Of a stretch of DNA of 64,000 nucleotides, positions 1 to 13,600 are shown one piece after another. Both the position numbers and the translations under genes were made by a program. Source of the stretch: Arenicola marina (lineage: Eukaryota; Annelida; Polychaeta; Arenicolidae); the NCBI GenBank assembly GCA_964019135.1, contig OZ025252.1, positions 4,604,823 to 4,668,822 on the forward strand. The letters are read 5' to 3'. Each line of letters starts with the position of its first letter. The stretch's first letter is position 1. The notes beneath the pieces are model-generated. The model was not told where the DNA came from, made no database searches, and saw nothing but the letters and a program-made list of their open reading frames with translations.

Positions 1-1
1 T

Positions 2-139
2 GAAGTCCAAAGTGGCAAATGTTGGTGGCCCCACTCCGTGTATCACATGCAGTCTTCAATTGCCTGCTTTCAGGCCCTCGAAAAAAGTCACTTGGACCAA
101 CTGTTGAAAACAATCATGGCGTCTAAGCAGTCCGCGTAG
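2..139 (+). CDS. Open frame at left edge, possible 3' exon of an upstream gene
   Basis: The frame is open from base 2 to a TAG at 137-139 (45 codons) and reads plausibly, for example ALEKSHLDQLLKTIMASKQ. No family is recognised. It could be the last exon of a gene upstream of TTC27, or chance; the codons before it are cut off by the window edge. An AATAAA at 588-593 could serve such a transcript. Confidence 0.25.
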   Translation, partial: EVQSGKCWWPHSVYHMQSSIACFQALEKSHLDQLLKTIMASKQSA

Positions 140-1495
140 ATGTTGGGCTCTCGTTATGAAGCCGAGCGATTCGCACATAAGACATTTATTTGCAGAAAAG
201 CAAGCTACAAATGAAAAGTCTAATGATTTGTGGTTATGTTGGTTTTAAAGAAATGTGAAAACAGCAAAGTGTTATTGTGAAATTGCAACTTTTTATGCTA
301 CCAGGAGCGTTTCACCGGCAAAAAGGCTGGTGTCTGCTGCCACTTTAGTGCGAGCCTGTGAGTGATGAAGTGGCCTGTCATAATGCATCACCCAGCTCAC
401 ATCAATAAATATTTATCGATTATGTCTTATGATGATAAACCTCGACCCACTTCTTTAGACATGGACCTAGGTGGCTCACTATTGATGCAAATGAAAACTG
501 GTGGCGCTACCCTGTGGAAGATGTATCTAGCATTGTCTGGAATCCAAATTCACATAAGCATAGGCATCAGCTTTGAACAATTAAAGAAATAAAGAACAAA
601 ATTTATAATGAATGCATTCTAGTATTATAAAAGTTTGAGATGATTTGTAGACTTAAGTTTATGATCATAATCAGAAAGTATTTATCAAAGTGAACTGAGT
701 GATGCAATATTACTTTTTTTGCAATATCTGTGAGGATTGAGTTCGTGAGTGCCAGGTATTAAGGCTAGGTCTCTGGCATATTATATTTGAAAGTCCTGGC
801 AATATATCAGAGAGCTGGTGAGGTAATATCGCATATATTTTTTTTTACCTCAAACCAGAGAACCTGTATGTATCTAGAACCATTTCCGGACAATTATATT
901 TTATAAGTACTACCTAGACTATCCAGGCCCTCCCCCCCCCCCCCCCCCCCACCTACCCTATCCTTGCTTTCCTACCAACCCAGTGCACTTTTCTGCACCT
1001 ATCATAATGTCCTACAGTGTTAAAACTAAGCCAATCCCTCAGGCACAAAGACAAATAGTCAGGAAAAATAATAACATTTACCTCTTCCTTTACTTTCACA
1101 CCTTCATTAAGTATGAGACCAGTAACCAATATCTCATAACACTAAGTGAATCCTTGCAGCATAATAATAATTGCAGCACATACCTATAGTATGTATTTTT
1201 ATTCTGGCTGTTTTAATCTATTATTGTAAGTGTCAGATAACAGCCAGACTAAATTACACTTTCAGTTTCAATTTTGAGAATGCCATATAAGAATACCAGT
1301 GTTTTTTGGCTTTGAGCTTGCATTATATATTTTGCATAATATATATATAAATATTATGTTTTATAATATTTATTTAGTATTTAATATTATTAATATTATT
1401 TAGCTTGCAGGAGGAACAGGGTATGTTTTGCTAATGCTGATCTTGGTATTATTGTCTGCTTAATTAATTAATATAATATATCAATTAATTTGCAG
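140..1495. other. AT-rich non-coding region upstream of the first visible TTC27 exon
   Basis: No supported exon. It contains a C-tract of about 19 bases near 931-949 and TA-rich runs around 1320-1480. The missing TTC27 start exon (about 35 residues) was looked for here and not found. A 76-codon open frame at 362-592 has no recognisable family. Confidence 0.5.
588..593 (+). promoter_or_regulatory. AATAAA hexamer, possible poly(A) signal
   Basis: Canonical hexamer about 450 bases after the open frame at the window's left edge. The flanks are AT-rich, so chance occurrence is likely. Confidence 0.25.
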
Positions 1496-1685
1496 CACTG
1501 TCCTGGAAAGAAATCAAGAATTTACTGACAGAGGGAAATTATGAGGAAGTGCTGTATACAGGATTTGCAAAAAAAATATTAAAGACCTGTCGCAATGGTG
1601 ACATAAACAGCATCTGTAAAGATGTAGAAACAAATATACAAGCAATTGTGGATCTACATGATGCCAGTGAAGAAGAGTACTTTAG
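1496..1685 (+). CDS. TTC27: TTC27 exon T1
   Basis: Acceptor TTTGCAG precedes it; donor GTATGT. It encodes the motif [11 protein letters not shown], matching vertebrate LLLEGNYEAI. It starts two bases before a codon and ends in phase 2 (AG), which completes Arg with the next exon. Confidence 0.85.
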
Positions 1686-4600
1686 GTATGTAACAAATAC
1701 TCTGTCCACAATTCAGTACATTTGTCTTCATTGTACATAATTAAGGCTATGCAAACTTGAGATATTGCTTATGCAGTCTATGCTATTAGTAAATGTCATT
1801 TGATTTTTTTTTTAGTCCTCTATATTCTGTGGTTTTTTACGTTTTGTTCACATGTCCATGTTTATCTCTTTGCCTTTATATGAGAGCATTTAAGTGTTTT
1901 ACTTCTATAAGTCTTACATTACTTTAGTCGTATCATCATGGTATGCGATTTGTGTATAACAATCATGTATGAACATTGGTAGAGAATGCTGTTTGCTGGG
2001 AGTGGCAGTCAGTTGTGTACAGTTGTTTGTTCAGAGCAACTGGACTGGACCTGTCCCAGAGAGTTCCCCATCTCAGGTCTTGTATGAGGCAGTGGAATCC
2101 AAGGTAACTTGATCCATTTGAGATTAACATTGTTCACACAATAAGTATGCCTGATAAATTTGGCCCCTATTTCTTGATTATAATCGTTCAATCTTGAGAC
2201 ATAAAATAGTTTTCATTTAGCATAAAGAGGAATATTCTTCTTTGTAGTATATTATTAACTTTCATGTCATAGAATCAGTTATCTGCCTCTTCTCATACCA
2301 TGCTCCAAGATGTGATATCTGTGGCCACCTGAGAGCCTAACGGCATGTGGATCGGTGGTTCGAGCCCTGCTGTGGCCATGTCTGTATGGTCGCAGGATAA
2401 AGATCCCATGTATTTCCTCGCAAAGAGTAGGGGGTTACCCCCGGGGATATGGCTCCCCTCTCCCTTCATTCTCCCATTGACGCGATATGACCAAAAGTGG
2501 TTAAAGCGTCCTGAATATACAACAAACCAACCAAGATGTGATAAAAATCATGTTATCCTTGATATAAATGTTAACCTAGCGAACAATGTGTAAGTGTGTT
2601 ATTGGCATGCTTTTACAGGACAGTGAGCTCCAAGACTTGGTCTTTGAGCGTCTGAGTACTGATGGAGACAGCATACATTGCAAGACCAACCATGGACTCT
2701 ACCTTATACTGGCCAAAGTGATCTTACAACGTTGCGCCAGTCAGTCCCCTAAGTGTGAGGTAAACAGCTGATTTGTTGAGTGTAGGTACTGCTTTATTTA
2801 TACCACTGTCCGGAAATATCCTTCTTTTGTATTATTACCCTATTATCCTTTAATTGGCAACATGATTTGTTATGCGATAACGGCATGGTGTTGGAAGGTA
2901 CAATTATTTCACTTAGTTATGTCCTGTTTTTCACTTTTCAGACATGGCAATGGTGGATGTTACGGAGTGTTTACTGCCACCAATGTCTCTTGTCGGAAAG
3001 GTCGCCTTCACTCAAGGCACTGGCGTTAGAGCTTATAGATCAAGGTGCGCAATCCATATATCTATTTGTTTTGTCGTGGCATTCAGCGTGGTGAAGCTAC
3101 TTAGAATAAGAGGATTATCGGATTTCACTCTCTTGATGATATGGCTACATGAAAAGTCACACTGGCATGCAATCTTTCTCTATCTATGGTGATATTACTA
3201 CATGAAAAGGTACGCTTTTTTATACGTCATTGTATCAGTCTATGATGAAATGGCCACCTGAGCAGCTACATTTCCTTTTTCATAGTCATTTTTTTCTCTG
3301 TTAGTATAGTTTTTTATGTTTCTTATCCTCTCATTTCAGTGTTAAAGAAAGAATTTTTGTTTAAAGAGACTTGTTACAGGTAAGTAAAGCTTACCGATTT
3401 CATTATATATATAAGTTGTATTTGTACTAAAAGGCCAATGACCAATGGTACCACTGCTTAACAAACTTCCATCAATTACAGCCTGTAGCTTCAAACAATT
3501 TTTTTTTCTCAATGATGCTTACAAAGTCGAATTCCCCCCCACCCCCACCCCCCATTTTCATCTTAACTTTTATACCAACAAGGAATGAGCCTGAACATCA
3601 TAGATGGATGTCAATGTATTTATGTTATTCTGTCGTTTTTCCTCTCTTTATTATCGTGTAACTTCTGTTGCAGGGAGCTGGCCACACAATTTTATTTAGA
3701 AGCCAGTCACCTTTGTGATTTCTACTACGAACACAAAAGGGCAAAGACTTACCTGGAGAAGGCGTGTGAATCATGCGGCGTGATCGCCGAACTCACAGGT
3801 AAAATAGAAATGTCAACCAAAATCGTCCATGTTACTTTCTGTAGTATGTGTAGTCTTAGTTATACGTATAACCCAGGGGTAGCTGTGGTGCCGTCGACCA
3901 AACCGGTCTTAAGAACTGTCCTATACCGGTATTTGACTGTCGGTTTATTGTCGGTCAATAGCACTTGTGCTAATGTTTATTGTTTACTTTTATATACCTG
4001 CGTTAAATAAAACTTTATCTTCATCTTACCTTGACTGATTCACCAGTTTGCTTTTCGTGTTTTCCTCAGGCATGTTAGGTCGAAGGACACGATTCCAGCA
4101 ATCAGACGTCGCACAGCTTGTGCTGAAGGTTGGCAGTGCGGAATTGGAAGGTGGTGACGCTGCTAGAGACAGCCCGCCAGAGGTGTTGCCCAAGGTGAGG
4201 CCTGTTTGCTGCCAACAATAACAGCGAAATGGGGCTTACCGTAATTTACAGGGTATAAGTCGAACCGGGGTATATACCTCGGACGCGACGAAAAAAGGGT
4301 GCGACTTATACACTGGAAATGTTCATGTTCCTTGTTGGCATTTGATATACTGTATAATGTACATATATCAGTGTGGGTATTTTTTTATCCTTTAGAAGTG
4401 GGAGGTCGTCCTCTCTTTATTGCTACGCCAAATTATCAGATACTTGATGCTCCCTTGCCTATGAACAATACGTATAATGGATTCACCAATAAATTACTGA
4501 GACGAGAATCATCGTGGCTTCCCAGTCGCATGTGCCACCCTTGAACGAGCTGTTAATAAAAGTTTCGGTGTTTAGGACATCCCCCTGAATGACGACACAG

Positions 4601-7600
4601 TGTTGAACCGGATGCAGCTGGCGGCTACCGATGGGCAGACGACAGCTGCCGATGAGCAGACGACAGCTGCGCTTGGCGCCGTGCAGCAGGCCGTCGTGCT
4701 GACTCTGTGGTACCATAACCTTATTCAAGTATATCGTTTAGTACTGTGATTGTCATACCAGAGACATGCAGAAGTGACAAAGGGCTTCTCAGTAGTAGAA
4801 TGGAGATCAATTGGGATCAGCATAATTATGCCGTGGAAATGTACTGCAAGATATATTTTAGCAGCACTTTACTGATCTCTTAAAGCGCGCTCATGGTTAC
4901 GCGGAACGCTATCGGGTGTGCTATAGTCGAGATGAGGAAGTTGTGGGTCCGGTTGTTCCCCAAACGCACTTTACTATATGCAGCACGGAGCCCAACCTTC
5001 CCAACATACTATACAAACCGGCGCATGTCCGCACTTGCGCTAGGCGAGCTATAGTACCGGCAACAGAAAATGGTTCAACTATGACGTTTTCTTTATAGTC
5101 CCGGGTGTGAAATCGACCAAGGCCCAGTTCGTACCACGTCGGACATACCCTCCGTGAGTCCGGTACCATTTCAAACGACGCTGTTATTGTGTGTGTTTTC
5201 TCTCAGTCAGCGACAGAAGCGGACCCAGGAAGGACAGAGCAGCATTGTGCTGGAGGAAGTCATGGCCTACCTCAACGTGAGCACACGTCTTGTATCTCTA
5301 GCTGTCATTTCTATCATTATTATTAATTTAATAACATATTTAGTTTGTAGATATCTTTAAAGCAATATAGTCCGTTATTTTTTGTATTACCAACCTCTTC
5401 TCCATGTCAAATAAGTACATTCTGTCTTGAATTTAAATCCTGAAAGCCTGTGGGCTATCCGGAGAGAAGCATTTTGGTCAACGGAGCAGAAGTTGGTGGC
5501 CGGCTTTATATCCCTGCGCGCCTGTTCGCAGTTCGCTATTTTGTGCGTGATGTCGGCCGCGGCTCGCTATCACGTCCACGCGCGATATAAATAAACCGCG
5601 GAGTTTTATTTTGAAATGTTTGTTTTACAGACTCAAAGAGATATAAAACATAGGCATCATAAACTTTGAGATACTTTAGGTCTTGATTCTAAAATGTAAA
5701 AAATCTAAGATGGCGCATGTAAGTATATTGCTTTAATTGATGAAATAGATGATGATATATATCAAATTTAGATCATAGATAAAATTCAGGTCATGGATCA
5801 AACTCCAATAATCGATCGAATACATGTTGTCAAAAAGCATCAAGATTGTCGTTGGTGGCAAAACTTAGGCATGATCCATGTCTCCAGTTACATTCCTGGA
5901 GACCAATATTCTACAATACGTGGAAGTTGAACCGTTGGTGAAATCTCTCAAACGTCAGGTGTTGACCGTATATAATTGATAATTGAAAAATAGTATTTGT
6001 GATCATATTTATAGCTTGCATACCTTTCGTAGCCTAACAATATCTGAGTGATTAAACAGTTGTTTTGTGTACGGCAATATTATAAAAAAAACGTTTTAAT
6101 TTTATATATATATATTTTTTTCTCTTTGTCTTTTTTTATGTTTTTTTTTCTTGCACGAGCATATAAGCACCGCTTCTGCTCAGTTTGCACATGAAAATGT
6201 AATGTACATGTTTTAGGTGAAATAGACCTATTATTATTATATATACATGTACATATATATATATATGTGCATGATCTCTGGGCAATAATATTGATAGACA
6301 GGGGAGCATTTTACGGTAATCAAAATATACTAACTACAAGCAAATTGCACACGAGTTGTGTTACACTGGCAGTCATTGGGGAGACGAGGCTGCTGACGAT
6401 GCCCTGCTGTCTCTTGCAGTACCTATTACAGACGCCCCTGACCTGGGCGGTTCAGACTGTGGCGCTGTTTCAGAGAAGTCACTGGGAGTGGCAGAACACA
6501 CGCCGTCTGGAGCGAGCTATGGCCCAGCTGGAGGTAGGACACGCGACGGCTCCCCACGCATTGGTTATATTAAAGAGCTCTCTGTTCACGTAGCGTCGCC
6601 AATGCTCTAAGGTTAATGATTTTATATCTATCTATCCGTAGATCTATAGTCATTTTCAATTTGAATTCCCCCCCCAATTTGTAGGTTTTGCGTTTTTTTT
6701 ACACTGGTCTGCCGATCAACCTGGCATATTGTACGACTTTGCGTATTTTCTGTCTGTAAGCTCCATTTCACACCAATCCATACCATATTTTACAGACCTC
6801 CACTAATATATGTCTAACTGCCATGAGTGACGAACCCTCATGCGTTGATTTTCTTTGTCTTTCTGATGACCTTCTGACATTTCAGTGTCTTCGGTTGGCA
6901 TCCTCAATCCCAATGTATGCACGCTACATGGTTGCTTAAGTTGGCGTTTACCGATACACGTTTTCTTGGATATCTCCCCTTTTTTTGCTGTTATTCCTTT
7001 TCGAATGGCATTGATGTGGGTGGTGTCACATAACGTCCTTTCCGTCCCCTCATCACAGGAGCTGGTCGCTCAGGTGGGCAGGCCACGACCGGCGGCGGCA
7101 GACCGACTGGAGCTGTTCTACAGCGCCAACCCACCCACACAGTGGGAGGTCCAGGTCAGACAGCAACCCTCGGCCCTATTACCCCTCAAAAAAAATTTAC
7201 ATTACATACTACTATGTTAACGATTTACAGCAATATTGCTTCCGGCACTGTGCGTCATAAAGACTGAGCCCCAAGACAGTGAAAGTGAAATGCAGATTAA
7301 TGGTTGGCTGCTTGCTAATGACAAGATGTTTACGTGACGATATCTACGCAATTAAGCTAATGAAACAGGAACGTTTATCGAGCTTGTTGAGTGATATATT
7401 ACAGTATGACGCCTTGGCAATGTATCCGGGTCCACATCTATATATAGAGCGCGTTTGTTTATTCTCAACAGCTGTGTGTCAAAATTTGTAATAAAGTCAA
7501 ACGTAAACACTAGACCATCAACAGGTTGAGAATAAACAAACGCGCTCCTATATAGAGGAGTATATTGGTCTATGGTGGTGTGTAGTATACGGTATGTAAC

Positions 7601-10600
7601 CTGACAGCGCCGCCTGGGGGTGCTGTTTGAGAAGGTGGGCGCCGTGAGTGCGGCGCTGGAAGTCTTCCTGCGTCTGGAGAGCTGGGAGGAGGTCATCCGC
7701 TGCTACAACTCCCTCGGCAAGAAGGAAAAGGTGAGGCGGGGCGCAGGCGGGGTACGGGATGGCACGGATCGCTGTGTAGGGTGGGGTACGAGATGACACG
7801 GATCGCTCTGCAAGATGGGGTACGAGATGGCACGGATCGCTGTGCAAGATGGGGTACGAGATGGCACGGATCGCTGTGCAAGATGGGGTACGAGATGGCA
7901 CGGATCGCTGTGCAAGATGGGGTACGAGATGGCACGGATCGCTGTGCAAGATGGGGTACGAGATGGCACGGATCGCTGTGCAAGGTGGGGTACGGGATGG
8001 CATGGATCGCTGTGCAAGGTGGGGTACGGGATGGCACGGATCGCTGCGTTGGCTGGGGTACGAGGTGGCATGGATCGCTGTGCAAGGTGTGGGACTGGGG
8101 TACGATATGGCGGGTGGTCTATGCATGATGGTGTGGGACTGGGGTACGATATGGCGGGTTGTCCATGCGCGATGGTGTGGGACTGGCGTACGATATGGCG
8201 GGAGGTCTGTACGATGATGTGGGACTGGGGTACGATATGGCGGGTGGTCTATGTACGATGGTGTGGGACTGGGGTACGATATGGCGGGTGGTCTATGTAC
8301 GATGGTGTTGGACTGGGGTACGATATGGCGGGTGGTCTATGCACGATGGTGTGGGACTGGGGTACGATATGGCGGGTGGTCTATGCACGATGGTGTGGGA
8401 CTGGGGTACGATATGGCGGGTGGTCTATGCGCGATGGTGTGGGACTGGCGTACGATATGGCGGGAGGTCTGTACGATGATGTGGGACTGGGGTACGATAT
8501 GGCGGGTGGTCTATGCACGATGGTGTGGGACTGGGGTACGATATGGCGGGTGGTCTATGTACGATGGTGTTGGACTGGGGTACGATATGGCGGGTGGTCT
8601 ATGCACGATGGTGTGGGACTGGGGTACGATTTGGCGGGTGGTCTATGCGCGATGGTGTGGGACTCGGGTACGATATGGCGGGTGGTCTATGCACGATGGT
8701 GTGGGACTGGGGTACGATATGGCGGGTGGTCTATGCACGATGGTGTGGGACTGGGGTACGATATGGCGGGTGGTCTATGCACGATGGTGTGGGACTGGGG
8801 TACGATATGGCGGGTGGTCTATGCGCGATGGCGTGGGACTGGGATACAAGACTACATCGGGCACCCATGCCACGTGGCGTAGGACTAGGGTACGAAATGA
8901 CATGGGATAGCTATGCAAGATGGCGTAGGACTGGACTACGGTTTGCCGCCGTATCGCCATATCCACACGTTGCCAGTTGATATGTAATATGTTTCTCTTA
9001 CTCTTACTGTGCTTCACTGTCTAACTGATGGTTCCACCCGTACAGGCTGAGCGGCTGGTGCGGGAGCAGCTGGCAGTCAAGGAGACACCCAACATGTGGT
9101 GTTACCTTGGCGACGTACTGCACACGGAAGAGCCCTACCTGAAGGCGTGGGAGCTCTCTGAGGGTCACTGCGGACGCGCACAGAAGGCGCTGGGGTATCT
9201 CTACGTGTCCCGCCAAGAGGTGAGTGTCAATATGGATAATGGACACCACGTGCCGCGTCCCTGTATCCATGGCAACCTGCTGCGACTGAGAATAGTCGAT
9301 GTAAACAATCCAAGGCAACATGGTAAAACTTGTCTGAAGCAAGTCCCATATGAACCATAGGTGATTCATCCGAAAGGTTTTACTGTATGTTGGGTAGGCG
9401 GCTTTAAGGGTTGACACTTTTATCATTCCTATGTTTTGGTCATCGTTGTTACTGTCATGCTTCATCCTTTCAGTTTGAGAAGTCCTTGCCCTGCTTTGAG
9501 AAAGCTGTTCGGATCAACGCGCTGCAGGTAATGGGCCATGGTCACCGACATCCCAAGGAAACGTTGACATTTCGTGCTGCCATCTTGTCTTATATTAAAA
9601 TGAACGAAATTAATGACATGGACATTTTTGTTACTAATTTCAGCTTTTGTGAAAAAAAACAAGGGCAGATTAATCTGCGCCCTTTTCGGCCTTATTAGGC
9701 ACGTGCGCGAAGTGAATGTCTCGGTGACGTTTGCACGAACATGTCTTATTATATGTAAGCCATTTGCTATGCAAGATGTACTTTTGGATTGTCTTCCGCT
9801 TGTGAAGCGTTGTGTTGTACTATGGCTATCATCTTTGCCATGTTTTACACGTGTCTTCCGCGAACTACGGTCGCGTATATAATGGTCTTATATATGATGC
9901 TCAGCTTGATGTCTCCCTGCGGCTCTCAGGTCGGTGTGTGGTTTACGTACGGCTGCGCTGCCCTGGCCTCCGAACAGTTCACATTGGCCGCCAACGCCTT
10001 CCGCACCTGTGTCAACCTGGACTCCAATGTAGGTAGCCGCCCTATAGACCGAGCCAGGCTGTCAATCATTCATTGACGTCAATGTTGCTGTTATCCAATC
10101 ATGTGGTGAAAAAAGGTCTTCCACGTGCGTTATATCCGACGAACAAGTACGACAAACAAAACAACGTGTCACTTTGTTGTCAGTTTCAGAGATGAGTACT
10201 TCTCACTTGTGCCCACCATCAGCTATGAATGTCAATTTCATACTCACAATTAACGAAAAATGACTCAAGCGTGGACTGGGCTTAGCTCGGAGTGTGGTAT
10301 GGTGTATTTCAGGTCTATGCTAATTAAAGTTGCTTCTCGGCAAGATTTTTCCATACGATTTTAAATCTTTAACGCGGAATCCAACATCACTTCGGCCTTG
10401 TGCTTGATGGCTAGATGGGCTTTTTGTGTATTAATAATAAGACGGTCTGAATAAAGTAGTATCACAATTATTAGGCATTAATCCAAGCTGTTCTTGCATC
10501 GACGTCTTTCTAGAATTATGAGGCCTGGACCAACCTGTCGTCTGCTTACATCAAGTCCAATCAAAAGTAAGTCTTTGACCTTATCGTCCTCAAACATGTA

Positions 10601-13600
10601 CTGTTTTTAGATTTTTTCGTCGCGTATCCGTGACCGAGCAGCTCCGTATGTTCGTATGTATATAAGGCACCAGTGACCATTTGCAAATATGTTTGAAAGG
10701 TGTGTAGCATTGTTGTTGAATGTCACGTATGCTACTGTAATCCAATATTAATAATTAAGGCTTCTATAAGTAAAGAAATACTGAGAATCTGAAAACTGTA
10801 AATTAGCTGTCACATGTCTATATTAATGCATCCATTGGTTTGAACAAGAAGGGTTCGTTGGGCTGTCATTGTCTCTTTGACAGTTCGTCCTTAGCTCGCC
10901 CTCCTTACACCTCTTTCCGTTTACTTGCAGACCACGGGCTTTCAGCACCTTACAGGAAGCTTTGAAATGCGAGTATGAAAACTGGCGGATTTGGGAAAAT
11001 TTCCTTTTGGTAAGCCACGCGGATTTACCTACGTTTTGACTGATATAATTCCGTGTATCGTTGAGAGTCATCATCTCAGCGAGGATTAACTTCATACATG
11101 GACCGTTAGGTAAAGACACGTAATGCTGTAGCAATATATATCGTTTGTAAACAGTAATAAATATATCGTTTATTTCGGACATAAGTGGACAATTACATAC
11201 AGTAAATGCGACCATACTTGTAAACTTCCGTGTAAGCTTACCGGGCAAGTACAACGAGAACGAACCCTCCCAGATGTGTACGTGCTTAACATTATATCTT
11301 AGGGTAAATAGCTTGGCATTTAGCATTTTAACGAGATTTGCCTTAAAAGTGGTTTGTTATATAGATACCATGGTGTAATGTTGTAATGCACAGCAGTGTA
11401 AATCTAGTGCAGATTGTTATTCGGGTATGAGAGCGCCTCTGTAGCGAGCGTCGCTTGACCTTCGCCGCCATTGGTTGTACAGTGACCTTGTCTTTGGCGT
11501 CCAGGTGGCCACGGATGTGGGTCAGTTCGCCGAGGTCATCCGAGCCTACCACCGGATGTTGGACCTGCGCGAGAAACACACGGACGCCCAGGTACGGCCG
11601 CCAGGGGCGCTGCGGGAAGCCCTAGCGGCACTTGACCGCCCCCCTCCCCCATCCCCCTCAGGGGGTCCTTTTACTAATGTCTAGTAACTTTTGCCCGAAA
11701 AATAATTTCCAGCTGCTATTGCTGGGCCGAAGATGAACGAATAATGTCGAATTTGGTTCGATTGTTTATGACGCCAGATCTACAGAATGTCACGTGTTGT
11801 GAATGTGTTCAACCGACGAAGATATGTGAAAGCAGTATAGACAACCAAGATACATTTCAGCTGTTATTGTGATAATATACTTATACTCTAAACTTTAAAA
11901 ACAATAGCTTTGGCAGATAGACTATCTAGATGGACCTAGATGGCTGCACACGAATAATCGCTAAATACCGCTTATTTCGGTTGCTTCGAAACTTACGATC
12001 AATCGGTAACTTTGCATGTACAAGATAGGGTGACGAGCCGGCAATTCTTAGTGAAACGATCCTCCTTATCTGTGCAGTTTGTCGTGTGATTGAAAGCAAT
12101 GAATTATGTTTTTTACACAGACCTTGAAAATACCGAAACCTTGAGTGAAATCTACACAGAATGGCCAATAATGTTCTACCATACAGTTTCCTTTTTGTGA
12201 TTGATTTGACCTTTCACTGGTGTGTGCTGACGTCATAATTATCCTGCAGGTGTTGGACGTGCTGGTGCGCGCGGTGGTGGAAGGGATCGAGGACAGTAAC
12301 GGCAAGTCGGCCGCCCCGCTAAGGCCCAAGGCCCTGGAACTGATGGGGCGCCTCACCTCGCAGGTAGGTGGTGTCTGTAGGCGGAAGGGGGCGGGGGGGG
12401 GAGGGGGTCATAGTCTTGTATCTGTCCACTGCTTTCGTTGTCTTAAAATATCCCTGGTGTAGTGGTTAGCCTACTAGACCTCAGATCAATTGGTCGTGGG
12501 AACGCGTCCGGACCTGGACACCGAATTTGTCGCATGTTTCATCCATTCATCCTTCATCTTCCCGGGAGCGGCCTTAAAAAGGCCCCTTTTAGCGGCCTGA
12601 AAAACTGCTTAGTTAGTAGAAGAGTTAGAAGCGCAGCTTAGAATTTTGCTCACACAGTAGGCGTCATTTCCGGTTTTAATATGATTAGAGTATCGCCTCC
12701 TAATTGGTCAATCGCGGACACACCTCCAAAAAGAGCTGCCGCCTGGTTAAGCGGCGAAATCGTGGCTGGCGGTCACTTCTAAATTTTATGGTGAGCTACA
12801 GACAGGACGGAAAATTCTGTAATTTGGAGGATAGACACTTGGGTATTATATGAATCGGTAAAGCAGCGTTAGGCTGTCGGCGGGCGGCGGTTTCCTTTAA
12901 CACACACCTCGACCCCGAACGGTTAAGCCTATTCTTCAGACAGCCCATTACGTTACGTCGGTATCGGACAATATCGATAGGTGTGTATCAGGGCGATTAG
13001 GGGCGGAAAACAATTCTATGATACAGAGGATACTTATTGTAAATATATATTGTACGACAGCGACCGACAATGGAAGACGACATATTTACAGAATAGCACG
13101 TATTATGTATTTGTCCCCGTATGTGACGTCGCCTCTTCATGCGTGACTTGTGGTTTGCCAGGTGACCAACAACGGAGAGGTGTGGCGGCTGTATGCCCGG
13201 CTGTTGACCGAGGGTTGTGAGGAGGTCTCTGACACAGACCAGGAGAGGGTGAGTGCAGCGCCATTGTCGCCGCCAATACGATATGACGCCGCAGCCATCG
13301 TATCCCACACCCTTAAAGCTGCTCATGCAACAATTGGCCACTTACATTATGGATTTATTGCACTCTCTTTTTGAAGAAGCACTGTGTGATTGATTGTTAA
13401 CCCTGTACGGCTTAGATGTGTTCTCATATTTATGGTAAAAGGTTTTCCAGTTTCTCATGGAAGATCTTGTTTTCCCGCCGGTGTCACGTGTCTGAATATA
13501 GGAGCGCGCTCTTACAAAAGCCGGTAGCTGCGGCAACTAAAATACAAACCTGGCAAATTTAGGTGGAACAGGACGCTACCTCATTGTCATCGCTATCAAT

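Noticed and set aside
362-592. 76-codon open frame
   Set aside because: No recognisable family, AT-rich, no splice or start support.
1413-1423. Possible micro-exon (GAGGAACAGG between CTTGCAG and GTATGT-like sequence)
   Set aside because: Too short to support without transcript data; no alignment to the missing TTC27 N-terminus.
7815-8882. 355-codon plus-strand frame
   Set aside because: 34- and 42-bp repeats within a TTC27 intron.
9660-9686. Short hairpin AAGGGCAGATTAATCTGCGCCCTT
   Set aside because: Resembles a bacterial terminator but lies in a eukaryotic intron; a small imperfect palindrome is expected by chance.
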